This document shows positions 47,093 through 58,890 of a stretch of 64,000 nt of DNA, in pieces (the first letter of the stretch is position 1; each line of letters starts with the position of its first letter). The notes under the pieces are model-generated. The model ran no database searches. It worked only from the letters and a program-made list of their open reading frames with translations, and was not told where the DNA came from. The stretch spans positions 662,521-726,520 of the forward strand of contig VZQC01007977.1 of NCBI GenBank assembly GCA_009823505.1. Reading direction: 5' to 3'. The translations under genes were made by a program, and so were the position numbers. The DNA is from Rhizomys pruinosus (taxonomy: Eukaryota > Chordata > Mammalia > Rodentia > Spalacidae).

Positions 47093-47138
47093 CTTTAAAA
47101 TATGTTTATTACTTTTTAACATTTTAAATATGTAGGGT

Positions 47139-47273
47139 TTTGTTTTTTTTTTTTTTTGAGACAGATGGCCTGGAACTTGCTATGTAGACTAGGCTGGCCT
47201 CAGCTTCACAGATATCTGCCTGCCTCTGTCTCCTGAGTGCTGGGATTAAAGTTGTGTGCCACTGCGCCTGGCT
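47139..47273 (-). mobile_element. B1 SINE with an internal deletion
   Basis: Poly-T and GAGACAGATGGCCTGGAAC (missing the usual GGGTCTCCCTGTAG part) to CACTGCGCCTGGCTT. Confidence 0.88.
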
Positions 47274-47288
47274 TTAATAACCTTTTAA

Positions 47289-48560
47289 CATTTATTTATT
47301 GTGTGTGTGCGTGCACGCACGTATGTGTGCACACACATGTATATGGAGGTTAGGACAACTTGCAGGAATGGGTTGTCTTCTACTGTGTGTGTGTGTGTGT
47401 GCGTGCGTACGCGTGCGTGTGCGTGCGTGCATATATATATGGAGGTTAGGACAACTTGCAGGAGTGGGTTCTCTTCTACTGTGTGTGTGTGTGTGTGTGT
47501 GCGTGCGTACGCATGCGTGTGCGTGCGTGCATATATATATGGAGGTTAGGACAACTTGCAGGAATGGGTTCTCTTCTACTGTGTGTGTGTGCGCGCGCAC
47601 GCGCACACACAGTACACACATGTATATGGAGGTTAGGACAACTTGCAGGAATGGGTTGTCTTCTACTGTGTGTGTGTGTGTGTGCGTGCGTACGCGTGCG
47701 TGTGCGTGCGTGCATATATATATGGAGGTTAGGACAACTTGCAGGAGTGGGTTCTCTTCTACTGTGTGTGTGTGTGTGTGTGTGCGTGCGTACGCATGCG
47801 TGTGCGTGCGTGCATATATATATGGAGGTTAGGACAACTTGCAGGAATGGGTTCTCTTCTACTGTGTGTGTGTGCGCGCGCACGCGCACACACAGTACAC
47901 ACATGTATATGGAGGTTAGGACAACTTGCAGGAATGGGTTCTCTTCTATGGTGTGTGCGCGTGCACACCCTTACACAGTACACACATGTATATGGAGGTT
48001 AGGACAACTTGCAGGAATGGGTTCTCTTCTACGGTGTGTGCGTGCGCGCACGTGCACACACAGTACACACATGTATATGGAGGTTAGGACAACTTGCAGG
48101 AATGGGTTCTCTTCTTCTACGGTGTGTGCGCGCGCGCACGTGCACACACAGTACACACATGTATATGGAGGTTAGGACAACTTGCAGGAGTGGGTTCTCT
48201 TCTTCTACGGTGTGTGCGTGCGCGCACGTGCACACACAGTACACACATGTATATGGAGGTTAGGACAACTTGCAGGAGTGGGTTCTCTTCTACGGTGTGT
48301 GTGTGCGCGCACGTACACACACAGTACACACATGTATATGGAGGTTAGGACAACTTGCAGGAATGGGTTCTCTTCTTCTACGGTGTGTGCGCACGCGCAC
48401 GTGCACACACAGTACACACATGTATATGGAGGTTAGGACAACTTGCAGGAGTGGGTTCTCTTCTTCTACGGTGTGTGTGCGCGCGCACGTGCACACACAG
48501 TACACACATGTATATGGAGGTTAGGACAACTTGCAGGAGTGGGTTTTCTTCTTCTACCAT
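47289..48560 (+). repeat. Minisatellite, about 14 units of 84-101 bp, B3-derived
   Basis: The core GGAGGTTAGGACAACTTGCA recurs about 14 times, separated by TG, CG and CA alternating tracts. The first six units form two copies of an exact 283-bp higher-order repeat (47341-47623 and 47624-47906); later units are about 84-88 bp. Both strands stay open over long stretches by composition only, so the resulting frames of up to 239 codons are not genes. Confidence 0.95.
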
Positions 48561-48640
48561 GTGGGTTCCAAGGATCAAACTCGGGTTGTCAGCCTTGGCA
48601 GCAAACACCCTAAGCCACTGAGCACTTTAGACAGCTGGTG
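48540..48640 (-). mobile_element. Head part of the B3 SINE that seeded the minisatellite
   Basis: TTCTACCATGTGGGTTCC, GGATCAAACTCGGGTTGTC and TTGGCAGCAAACACCC read as the reverse of a B3 head half. This part occurs once, at the end of the array. A separate complete B3 at 58184-58339 shows the same core attached to the same head. Confidence 0.75.
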
Positions 48641-50012
48641 AGGTGTTAGTTTTAATTGCTCAAAAGTGTGTTAAAATTTAATTGACATACATTATTTAGT
48701 ACAAGTTTCAAATATACCTAGTAGCATACCTAAATAATGTATGACTAGATTGAAGAAAACAAACAACAACAAAATCTCTAAGCCCGGCTGTGGTACCGCC
48801 CGCAGTGCTTTCTACTTTCACCAACAGTTCCTGGATTCGCGGCCTAAATCTGGAGCTGAGGCAGGTGAGAAGACAGGCATAGGGAATGAAAGCTGTCTGC
48901 GTGCCTGAGGGGAAAGTTTCATTTTGGCAGGCTTGAGCTGGGACCTGCTTAACTGCAGAGTGGGTCAAGGGACTACTCCCAGACGGAACACAGATGGCCC
49001 TGGGAGGCACAGAAACAGGTTGTACACAGAGCACCAAGCAGTCACCATCCTAGAAACGACCCAGAAAACAAGGACTTTTGTCTACTTCACTTACTACACA
49101 TACCTTGGCTACCCAAGAAGCTTTCAAATATCTGCTAAAGGAATAAACAAAAGAATCTGCTACTTTCTACCAAGAACTTTAAGGGTCATACTAATGTTTA
49201 CAAACTTTAAAGTGGCCTTTTAATTATGAGATGTTGTTGCTTGTCAGAAACACCACTGATTTAATGTTTGCAATGATAATGTTAAATGTAAACTCATTTC
49301 AAGAAACATTAAAATGCACAAAGCTTCCTAAATGAGACCATGTGTTACATGAATGGTATTATTGCTTTCATTCCCATTTATCTATTTCTTCCAACCTGCT
49401 CAATTGTTAATTTCATGATTTTCTCTTGCTATTGAAACACTTAAGCTCATATCACAGAACTTTTTGTCTGGCCTTTGCTACTCTTATTCATCCATAATAA
49501 GATGATTTTGTTCGAGTTTATGGCTTCGTTTGCACACTTAACTTTTTACTTAATCTTCCTGGCATTTGTATTGTGAGATGGGTCAAGCTTACGTTCCTCC
49601 AATAATTGCCATTCTTCAAAACCACATACTGCACAAACCATTTTACCTCCTGTCTATCTGCGGTGTTTCTCAGCATTCATTAGCTTCTGACCTCTTTCAG
49701 GCATTAACAGGCCCTTCACCTGCTATTTACGCCATGTCTTTCCACTTGCTCCACTCTTCTTCCCAGCATGCTCACTACCCATCACATCATAAACTCACTT
49801 CTTTTCTGGTTAACTGTCTGTCTCCTCTGAGTGCAAGCACCTGGGAGCAAAGAGCTGCTTCATGCCCAGAACCGCAGACTGGCAAGGCATCACGAACATG
49901 GCAGATGGATGGTCAGGAGGGTAAAAGTCAACGTGCATAAGCAGTGTGCCCATGAGCTGGAGAGTGATTACAAGGAGGGAACCCCTCATGATGTAACACT
50001 GGAGCTGACACC

Positions 50013-50094
50013 TGAAGGAGGAGGAAGAAGAAGAGGAAGAGGAAGAGGAAGAGGAAGAAGAGGAGGAGGAGGAGGAGGAGGAGGAGGAGGAGAA
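50013..50094 (+). repeat. (GGA)n/(GAA)n microsatellite
   Basis: GAGGAAGAGGAAGAG units grade into about 11 GGA units; followed by a short (CCACCG)-like stretch. Confidence 0.95.
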
Positions 50095-50644
50095 GCCACC
50101 ACTGCTGCCACCACCGCCACCAGCTGGATGATTAGCTGGATGATCAGCTGGAGGATGGCAGAGTCCGTGGGAGGCTGGGTATTTAGGAGGCAAGGAAGGA
50201 AAGAGAGAAACAGAAAAGCATACAGAGAGAGTTTGGGAGACACAGGCAGTGCCAAGATCATCCCAGATACAGTGAAGAGTGTGTGTCTTGTTCTGAGACC
50301 ACAGGAACACAGGTGGGACAAGGTCTCATGCCAGCTCTGGTAACAGAAGTGGCCCGGACAGGGAAGGGCAGAAGCAGGAGCTTCTGTGGGAATCCTGACT
50401 GGAGAAGGTGGTAGGCGGGACAAGGTGGGAGGTGTAGACGGAGAGAAGCAGAGAGAAGGAGACCATTTTGGAAGCTAAGTAACCAGAGCTGAGGATGGAC
50501 TAGATGGTGGGTGTGAGGCAGAGGAAGAAATTGTGGAAGTTGGTGAAAGTTTTTATTTGAGTCATTGATTAAGACAGAGATGGGAGAGGAGGAAAGGCCA
50601 GAGCACCATGGGGTCTGAGCAGCATGGGGTCTGAGCTACCCATT

Positions 50645-51152
50645 AGAGGAGGGGGAAGGGGAAGAAGGGGAAGGGGAAGAAGGGGAAGAAGGGGAAGAAG
50701 GGGAAGAAGGGGAAGAAGGGGAAGAAGGGGAAGGGGAAGAAGGGGAAGGGGAAGAAGGGGAAGGGGAAGGAAAGGGAAAGGGAAAGGAAAGGAGAGAGAG
50801 GAGAGGAGAGGAGAGGGAGCAGGAAGAGATGGGAAGAAGAAGAGGAGGAGCAGGAGAGGAGAGGAGGAGAGGAGAGGAGAGGAGAGAGGAGATGGAGAGG
50901 AGAGGAGAGGAGCGAGGAGAGGAGAGGTAAGAAGAGAGGAAAGAGGAGAGGAGAGGAGAGGAGAGGAGAGGAGAGTGAGAGGATGAGGAGAGGAGAGTAG
51001 GAGAGGAGAGGAGAGAGGAGAGGAGAGGAGAGAGAGAGAGAGAGGAGAGGAGCAGGATAGGAGAGAAGAGAAGAGAAGAGAAGAGAAGAGAAGAGAAGAG
51101 AAGAGAAGAGAAGAGAAGAGAAGAGAAGAGAAGAGAAGAGAAGGAACAGCAC
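50645..51152 (+). repeat. Half-kilobase polypurine tract
   Basis: Nearly pure A and G for about 500 bases: (GGGGAAGAA)n at 50651-50770, then GAGGAGAGGAGA-type repeats, then (AGAGA)n at 51063-51140. Only a handful of pyrimidines interrupt it. Confidence 0.96.
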
Positions 51153-53141
51153 TGGCTGGGTATGGGGCATGTAGAGGAGACATTGGGTGTGGATGTGCCT
51201 TTGCAGGCCTTGGGCAGAGGGATAGCATTTAAGGCTGAAAGACTAAGAAAGATCCTCTTGGGAGGCTATAGATAGAAAGAAGAGAGAGCAATATTCAACC
51301 CTGTAGTTCTCTGGGGATAAACCAAAGGCTGTCAAGGACATGCACGCCCAGGTCCTGCTGACATGTGACTAGGCAGTAGTTCAAAGGTAACTGAATGTTA
51401 TCTAGCCCTTGGGCTTCAGGCAATGCTGTTTCCAACCCAGCTGCATCTGCAGCCAAGCCCCACAAGAAGCTGATGGGGCTGGTGAAACGCACTAGTCATG
51501 ATCTTGAGAATCAGCTCAAAAAGCATCTGGGATGTCTTCAGGATGAATGAGGACTTCAAGCATAACTCTAAGGTTCGCCTGCTGGGTGGAGGCCAGTTCT
51601 TAAACCTTCACTGTCTTCCAAAGCTTGAGCTTAGTTAGATTGGATGCAGACCTAACAGTACTTCAGCAAATGTAAATATGATGCTGCCCCTTGACCAAAC
51701 AGTTGGTACAGGACTCTCCTCACACTTGAGACTTCCTCCCAAGGAGTGGCAGTAGCAAAGAACAGGCATACAGGCACACCACCTTGTCAGAGGCCCTGGT
51801 GGGCTACAGGTAGATGTGTCATCTAGTATTGTCCAGACTCACAGTTGCCTGCTTGTTTTTTTTTCCACAGCAAGTTTGCAAAGCCACAGGACATGAAAAA
51901 GTAAAAAACAGGTCTGCAACCTCTGGGGGAATGTCTATGAAATCTCACAAGTCTGACCTGATCTCTCTAGGATTAACTGTCTAGGTCGGGAAATCCTACA
52001 AAAGCTCCGACGATTTTTACTTAGGATCTGGAGTAAGCTACAGACTGAGATCCTTCAGGTCAAGTCACCAACTCTCTAGAGGCTGATGTTACTTCACACT
52101 GATGGGAGCTCAAGCAGTCCTTACAAGGCAGGAGGAGGACTGTGGCCCTGGGTTCCAGATCCTTCTCCAAGCCCTCTGGTGTAGGACAGCCCCCTCTCCA
52201 GGACATCAGTCTGCTGTGCAGGCACTTGGCTTTCTCCTGGGTGGGAAGTCTTGAGACACTGATGTGGAGAAAAGTTGTTCTGGGGTCAGCACAAAATTAG
52301 AACTACTGTCACTGTAACAGTGGGGCACACTACTCTGATCCCCTGGGTGACAAAGTAGCGGTTTTGATCATGGTGACAAGCCTGGGTGTAAACGCTGAAG
52401 TCCTGTTCAGCTGTAAGCTCAAATAAACCCTCTCCTCCCTGAGATGCTTCTGGTCAGTGTTCTATTAGGGCAACAGGAAGCTAAGCAGCGCCCCCCCCCA
52501 CCCCGTCCCCTCCAATCCCTTCTGCCATTCCTCATTCCCTCTCAGAGAAACCCTCACTTCCTACTTCATCTGTTTAAAGGTCACTAAGTAGAGACTAAAT
52601 TTCTGGTTGCTCTCTCCCTAAAACAAGAAAACTAACCAAAACACATCTGTCCCAGACCCTTCCTCCCACAATGGAAAGGCCACTCTGGCCCGGTGGCTCA
52701 GGGATGTAGCACAGGGCTTGGTCTGGATGGCCTCTGTCCTCCGGCAGAGCCTTGTTCATATCCATCTTTCCTTTCCTGTTGATCTTTGCTCCTTGCCTGG
52801 TCGTTCCTGTATACTGAGCACGTCTCTTTCATCTCAAAAAGATCCTTCCCCTGACCCCACACTTCCAGCCACCCTTTCTCACTTTCTTTCTGGTCTTCTG
52901 CAGAGCCCTGCACAGGCCCCCAGACCCCTTTCTTGCACACGCAAGAGTGACTTTTGGCCATCTGTCCAGTCAGTGTCTCAGCTCACCAATCTACTACCTC
53001 CTTGAGGCCGAGCCTTGGCTTATTTGGTACCAATTTTCCTGCATTTAATATCATAAACAATTGAATGTAGGAAGGAATACATGTTCTATAACTTATATAT
53101 GATCATTCACGGGTAAAATCTTCCTTCCATCTCTAGGCTTT

Positions 53142-53374
53142 TTTTTTAATTTAATTTTTTATTTATGTACTGTCTGCTTGTAGGTTTGTGCACCTGTGTC
53201 ATGCAATGCCTCGGAGGTCAGAAGTGGGTCTCAAGATTCCCCTGGAACTGGAGTTCTCCTGGAATTGGAGTTACAGACGGTTCTTAGCCGCCATGTGGGT
53301 GCTGGGGATCGAACCCGGGTCCTCTGCAAGAGCAGTCGGTGCTCTTAACCGCTAGGCTATCTCTCCAGCCCCTG
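53142..53374 (-). mobile_element. B2 SINE with a 10-bp target-site duplication
   Basis: Reverse B2. TCTAGGCTTT occurs at 53132-53141 and 53375-53384. Confidence 0.95.
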
Positions 53375-53765
53375 TCTAGGCTTTGTTTTATAGGTAAAAA
53401 AAAAACCAAACAATCCTTGGTAGAATTCATGGACTTAAACTATACAAAGTTACTACACGCACACCAAGACCTGTCTTTGTAGTTCTGCTATTTGCTGAGT
53501 AGACAGAGAAGGCCTTCCCTGATGTTTCTGTCCTGTCACACTGGGCACCCAGTTGGCTGCTGAACTGCAGTTACAGGAACACAAATAGAATGCAGGCTTG
53601 AGCCACATAATTAGACTCCTAAGTGTAAAACTTAAGAACAGGGCAATCTGTTCCTTGATGGACTCAACTCCTGTTGTGGAATTTAGTTGCTATAAGAAAA
53701 ATCAAGCTTAGAGTGAAAAGATATGACCTAGAGAAACAGAGAGAGCCCACCAAGGGCTGCGTGTT

Positions 53766-53840
53766 GGGCTGGTAGCGTGGCTCAGAAGCACAGTGCTTTC
53801 CGAGCATACATGAAGCCCAAGCTCAATTCCCAGAAGAATC
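53766..53840 (+). mobile_element. ID-type SINE fragment
   Basis: GGCTGGTAGCGTGGCTCAGA, GTGCTTTCCGAGCATACATG and CTCAATTCCCAG resemble an ID head without a preserved tail. Confidence 0.6.
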
Positions 53841-55126
53841 ACAAAGCCAACAGAAAGAGGGTGAGGGTGCCACTGACACCAGGGTAGCAATCTCCAAACT
53901 CTGAAAGATGGGGACGTTGGAGGGCAAGAAGGAATTCAAGAGGGATGGCTATACAATTCAGAAAGTGCCTAGGGCTGTGGGCTCTGAACCTGAGTCTGAA
54001 ATCCAAGGCCATATTAGGAGAAAGGCTCATTTAGTTCATAGGGAAATGGCTTTTCAAATTCTTCTACAAGGTACCCAGCTGGGATTTGATATGCAGTGCT
54101 AAAAGTCCCTCTTAAAAACTATTTAGTAAGATGAGTATTCCCTTGACTTGTTCCATCAGGATTAGATAGACAAGTGAGACGTACAAGCTAGACAATCATT
54201 TGTTTTATTAGCAGTCTAGACTCTCTTCTAACCCTTTTGATAAAAGATGATTCCTCTGTCTACAGCTTCAGGGTTCCTGTCACACCCATTACCACGTGAA
54301 ACAAAAAAGTCAACGAAGCAGTTAAAATGTAGTTCAAAAATCTTAAACTCAACATCTTCAGAAAGTTGGCATTCATGGAGGTGTAGAAATCTAGAACATG
54401 ACTAGGCACAGCCACCTGTGGGGCAGCTTCTCCTAATGACTTAGGTAGTCAGCCATTTTGGATGACAGTTCTCCCTAGGCATCTGGGTTCCTGTAATTTT
54501 CCACTGTTATTGTTCTGTTTGTTTGTATTTTAAAAAGTGGTTTGGGTTAAATTGGATCATTTGTCTTCTCAGTAGTTTTCCAGCTACGTTGTATTTTTCA
54601 AGGATCTATACTGCTCTGTTTAGCCAGAGCTCCAGCCAAGAACTTGACACCCACACACCAGGCTGTGGTTTGAAGGGAACAGCAGGCAAATGAGCCTGGT
54701 CTCTTTAGAAGTCAAAGTTACTGCTCTGTGCTGTATGTCCATATTTAGTGCTTCCTGAACACCCTGAGATGACCCTGGTCCAGCCGAAAGATGACACTGG
54801 TATTTTCTGCTGCTTGTGAAACCTGGGGAAGAGTTTTGACAAAGAATAGAGACCAGCTACAGACAGAGCATGAGGAGATGGCAAGTCAGTGTGCCTCTCT
54901 CAGATTCTCCAGGTCAGAGGAAATGAAATGCATTTTCCAGACCACCCTCTTAATCTGAAAATATGTTTAATTATGAAAAGCAGTACTTTAGTGTTGAGGA
55001 ACTCTCTTCAACCGTCCTGATCTTTCATCTAGATATGAAGCCCATTCACTCAGCCAAATTTAATTTTAATTCAAGATGGGGGAAGGATTGACAAAGAAGG
55101 GATATTGCTAACAGAATTCTACCGTG

Positions 55127-55252
55127 ACCTGGCCCTGTTGCTATACACCTGTAGTCCCAACATCTAGAAGACGGAGGCAGGAGGTTCAGGAGTCATAGTG
55201 AGTTTGAGTCCAGTCTGGGCTACACGAGATCTTGTCTCAAAAAAAAAAAATA
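55127..55252 (+). mobile_element. Old B1-like SINE
   Basis: CACCTGTAGTCCCAACATC, GGAGGCAGGAGGTTCAGG and CTTGTCTCAAAAAAAAAAAA. Confidence 0.75.
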
Positions 55253-55489
55253 CAAAATTCTAGTATCCTTTAAAAGAAAACACAAAGGCTTCTTATGCTG
55301 CTTAAAAAAAAATCTATTTACCTTGATCTCATATTTTATTGTTATTGAAATATCATATTTCCTAGTAGTTTTGTATACTTATACAGACATACAGTCTTCA
55401 AATAATGTTCTTTGCTTGATATTTCAAGATGACAGCTATTCACCGTAGACCCATTTCAAATTTTTTGTGTTTAAAAATATCAGGTGATG

Positions 55490-55717
55490 GGGCTGGAGAG
55501 ATGGCCTAGCCGTTAAGAGCGCTGACTGCTCTTGCAGAGGACCCGGGTTCGATTCCCAGCACCCACATGACGGCTAAGAACCGTCTTTAACTCCAGTTCC
55601 AGGGGAATCTGATGCCCTCTTCTGACCTCCGTGGCATTGCATGACAAGGGTGTACAAACCTACATGCAGACAGTACATTCACACATACAAAATAAATAAA
55701 ATTAAAAATAATTAAAA
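55490..55717 (+). mobile_element. B2 SINE with a 17-bp target-site duplication
   Basis: Head GGGCTGGAGAGATGGCCTAG. AAAAATATCAGGTGATG occurs at 55473-55489 and 55718-55734. This is one of the best-preserved B2 copies here. Confidence 0.97.
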
Positions 55718-55734
55718 AAAAATATCAGGTGATG

Positions 55735-55965
55735 AGTCAGTTGCTAAGGTTCTTGCGATGCAATCCTGAAAACCTGAGTTGAGATCCCCAGCATCCATCT
55801 CAGAGTGCTGGTCCGTGTCTGTAATCCCAGCACTGGGGAGGGAGGGACAGGAGGGTCCCTGGGGCTTTCTAATCAGCTAGTCTACCCTAACTGGTGAGCT
55901 CCAGTTTCAGGGCACTGATGACCCCATCTCAAAAAATAAGGTGCAGCTGACCAGTGCAACAGTGG
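55735..55965 (+). mobile_element. B4/RSINE1-type SINE interrupted near its start by the B2
   Basis: GTCAGTTGCTAAGGTTCTTG, CTGTAATCCCAGCACTGGG, CTGGTGAGCTCCAGTTTCAG and CATCTCAAAAAATAAGGTGC in the order of an ID-B1 composite. Confidence 0.75.
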
Positions 55966-56674
55966 CATGAAGATTGGGGGTGGGGGTAACCAACGAGTCT
56001 TGGGTTGGATCTGAGGCCTGCCTTGCAGGAGGGAATTCATGCCTGATACTGTAAACCTGGACAGAGATGTGGTGCAGGAGGGCAGGAGCTTTACAGGGTA
56101 ATATACCACTGTAATGTTCTAAATGGACACACTGTCAAGCTGCCCTCTAAATAGTTATGTTTATACATATAGATTAGTGCTGCCCTCAGTATTGGTCAGC
56201 AGCCAATGCAGAGATCCACAACAGGTCAAAGTATTGAGAATAAATGACTATTGAGTGCTCAGCCCTAAATGGAATCTCTTACCCTCAAGTTCAAGAACTA
56301 TCTAGGAAGATGGTGTAGAAAGAATGCAAGAGTTGGAGTGTGGAAGAGTGCCTTGAAATGCTGTCTTCAGGACATGACATGGCTATACACCCACTCTTGA
56401 ATTCACTACTGCCATGGTTACTTACACCAAGATCCTACAAGATCATGCCACCAAGATCAGACAACACTAGCTGGCTCAGTGTTAAAAAGGGGGGGGGGAC
56501 ATGAGGTGGGGAGGGGGACATAAAGGTGATTAAGATTGAGATATTCTCTATAAAGTACACAAAATTCAATAAACAACAAGATTACAAATCCTCCTTTTAT
56601 TTTGAATTAGATACTGCAAATGATGCCAAATTCTTCAGATCAATGAGAACTCCTGGATAAAGACTAGTTTATTT

Positions 56675-56757
56675 TTTTATTTGCAGTGCTGGAAGTTGAA
56701 ACCGTCTCATGCATGCTGGGCAAGTATTCTATCACTGAGCTAAACCACCAGCCAAGA
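56675..56757 (-). mobile_element. SINE head fragment
   Basis: GCATGCTGGGCAAGTATTCT and ATCACTGAGCTAAACC are the reverse of a tRNA-type SINE head. Confidence 0.5.
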
Positions 56758-56780
56758 CTAATTCTGTGAAATACTATGTG

Positions 56781-56873
56781 AGGGGCTGAAGAGATGGCAC
56801 AGTGGTTAAGAGCACTGGCTGCTCAGGCAGAGGACCCAGACAGAATAGTCACACATATAAAATTTAAAAAAAA
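56781..56873 (+). mobile_element. B2 SINE with an internal deletion
   Basis: The head (GGGGCTGAAGAGATGGCACA to GCAGAGGACCCAG) is joined straight to a tail-like CACACATATAAAATTTAAAA, lacking the central 100 or so bases. Confidence 0.8.
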
Positions 56874-57555
56874 GTTTGTGTCAGATTGAATTAAAACTTT
56901 TTTGGAGGCTTCTCCCTTTGAATGGAGGAATGGGGTTACGCCATCTAGAGACAAAAGCCACGCCTGGTCACTAACCCACAGATCAGGCAAGTAAATGCCA
57001 CAAAGCCAGCAGCTCCCCAAGTAAAGAACAGCGTGCCAGTGCTGGGCCTCTGTTCTCGAAGTTCTAACTCTGTGTCAATGACAGGACAAGTTGGTCCCTG
57101 GGAAAAGGCATTCATTGAAATTAGCCTAACCTCAGTCAAGGCCCCAGTGACTCCAAACAGAGGAATGTTGTGATGGCCCCTTGGACAGCAGGACAGTGGT
57201 TTGGCATTACCTGGCTACAGGGTGGTCTGTGGGCCATGCCCAGTGCCATTGTGGTGGCTCAATACTTTGCTAAATCTTCTGTGGGTGGAGGGTTTGTGGT
57301 TTTCCTAACTTTCAATTTATCTTTCTGATAGTTGAAGGCCAAGGACAGTGAAGTTCCCATCAAAACTTTCCAAGCAATGTTATTTATGCCTTTGTAGGTC
57401 CTGCAAGTCCTAAATTTCCATTCAGAGTAGACCCCAAGGCAAAAAGAACTGATAGGTGGAAGCATGAAATTTTACCAGGTAAAACTAAAATTATTTTCCA
57501 ACATTATTTGGGAATATAATAATATAAATATATGCTAAAAGAATAATGTTCTCAG

Positions 57556-57765
57556 CTGGGGGGGAGGGGTAGTACATGCCTTTAATCCCAGCACTCAGGA
57601 GGCAGAGGCAGGTGGGTCTCTGTGAGTTCCAGGCCAGCCTGATCTACATAGCAGTTCCAGGCCAGGCCAGCTGGGACAAAAGGGAGACCCTGTCTCAAAA
57701 AAAACAAAAAGACAAGAAGAACAAGGAGGAGGAGGAGGAGGAGGAGGAGGAGGAGGAGGAGGAGG
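57556..57765 (+). mobile_element. B1 SINE whose tail has become a (GGA)n microsatellite
   Basis: B1 body to CTGTCTCAAAAAAAAC, then AAGAC-type sequence and about 13 GGA units (57727-57765). AATGTTCTCAG flanks the whole at 57545-57555 and 57766-57776. Confidence 0.94.
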
Positions 57766-57798
57766 AATGTTCTCAGTCTCCTTTAATAAAACTTGGTA

Positions 57799-57950
57799 CT
57801 AGCTGGGCATGGTGGTGCATGCCAGTAATCCCAACACTTTGGATGCAGAGGCAGGCAAATCTCCATGAGATTGAGGCTAGGCTGGTCTATATTCCAAGCT
57901 AGCTGGGGCTACAGGGAGATTCTATCTCAAAAACAAACAAACAAACAAAC
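57799..57950 (+). mobile_element. B1 SINE
   Basis: AGCTGGGCATGGTGGTGCATG to CTATCTCAAAAAC with an (AAAC)n tail. Confidence 0.9.
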
Positions 57951-58183
57951 AAAAACTCATTACTGTATATTTATTATTTATAAGGAATCAATAAAGGAAA
58001 AAGAAAACTAAAAGTGTATATTTTTTCGCTATGTTTGATGAACACATACCCTATGTCTTAGACTAATAAGCTTATTAAAACTGAATAAGGCTAGTAAAAT
58101 ATCCCTCATAAGAGACAAAATTATAAGATTCCTGGGAATAATTCAAATAAGTAGCCACTGAATTTTTTCCCATTTAAATTAGT

Positions 58184-58339
58184 GTGTGCATACACTTGTG
58201 CCATGGACAATGTTTGGAGGTCAGAGGACAACTGGTGAGAGTTGGTCTCTCCTTCTACCATGAGTTCCAGGGACTAAACCCAGGTTACCAAGGCTTGGAA
58301 GCAAGCACCTTTGCCTCCTGAACCATCTCTCCAGCCCTT
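58184..58339 (-). mobile_element. B3 SINE
   Basis: Reverse B3: GGAGGTCAGAGGACAACTGG, CTTCTACCATGAGTTCC, GCTTGGAAGCAAGCACC and AACCATCTCTCCAGCCC. It serves as a local reference for the minisatellite unit at 47289-48560. Confidence 0.85.
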
Positions 58340-58852
58340 AAACAAGTATTCTAAAGGAAACCCAAATCATAGCATTTGGTTGAAGTACATAAATAAGACC
58401 CAAATAAATGGGGGGAAGCAAGCTATGTTTCTTGATGAGAAGATATTACAAATGCAGTAGAAATCTTTCCGAATTTCTCTGTAAATCTCAGAGTCTGAGT
58501 TAGAATCCAGCAACTGGGGTTTTCATTTGGACCTAGGTCAGATGATTTTAAGAAGAAATGACAAGAAAGACCTGATGAAGGCCAGCAAGGAGGTGACACC
58601 TGGACAGTGTACAGAAAGGCGCTGAGGAGAAGCTGCCACTGGGAACCACCAGGGAAAGGACTGTGCCCCTCAATAAGAGTTGGGGAAATGAAACAGACAT
58701 GCCATCAGCATCAGATCAAAAACTCGACCGACACAACTGATAAAATCTAGTACTAGCAAGGTAAGGCAGGAGGGGAAATTTTACACAGTATTGGCAGGTG
58801 TGTGAACTGTTGTAGCTATGAGGAAAGAGAGCTTGCAAGAAATATGAAATTA

Positions 58853-58890
58853 AGCCGAGCACAGTGGACCAGATCCCAGCACTTGTAAAA
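58853..58890 (+). mobile_element. B1 5' fragment
   Basis: TAAGCCGAGCACAGTGGACC followed by ATCCCAGCACTTG, then unrelated sequence. Confidence 0.5.

Noticed and set aside
47299..48348. Long overlapping open frames (up to 239 codons) rich in Cys, Val, His and Thr on both strands
   Set aside because: They run through the minisatellite and stay open because of its TG/CA composition; the same peptides recur with each unit.
47289..48560. Regularly spaced repeats that could be mistaken for a CRISPR array
   Set aside because: Units are contiguous variants with low-complexity spacers in a rodent intron, and the core is SINE-derived.
49810..50423. Frames with poly-Ser, poly-Gly or poly-Pro runs
   Set aside because: They span the (GGA)n microsatellite and no conserved protein sequence was recognised.
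50569..51228. 219-codon frame of Leu/Pro/Ser and the opposite Gly/Arg frames
   Set aside because: These are translations of the polypurine/polypyrimidine tract, with no domain.
51300..51560. Possible processed pseudogene with Lys-rich frame near 51450-51540
   Set aside because: No parent protein could be recognised and there is no poly-A tail or flanking duplication.
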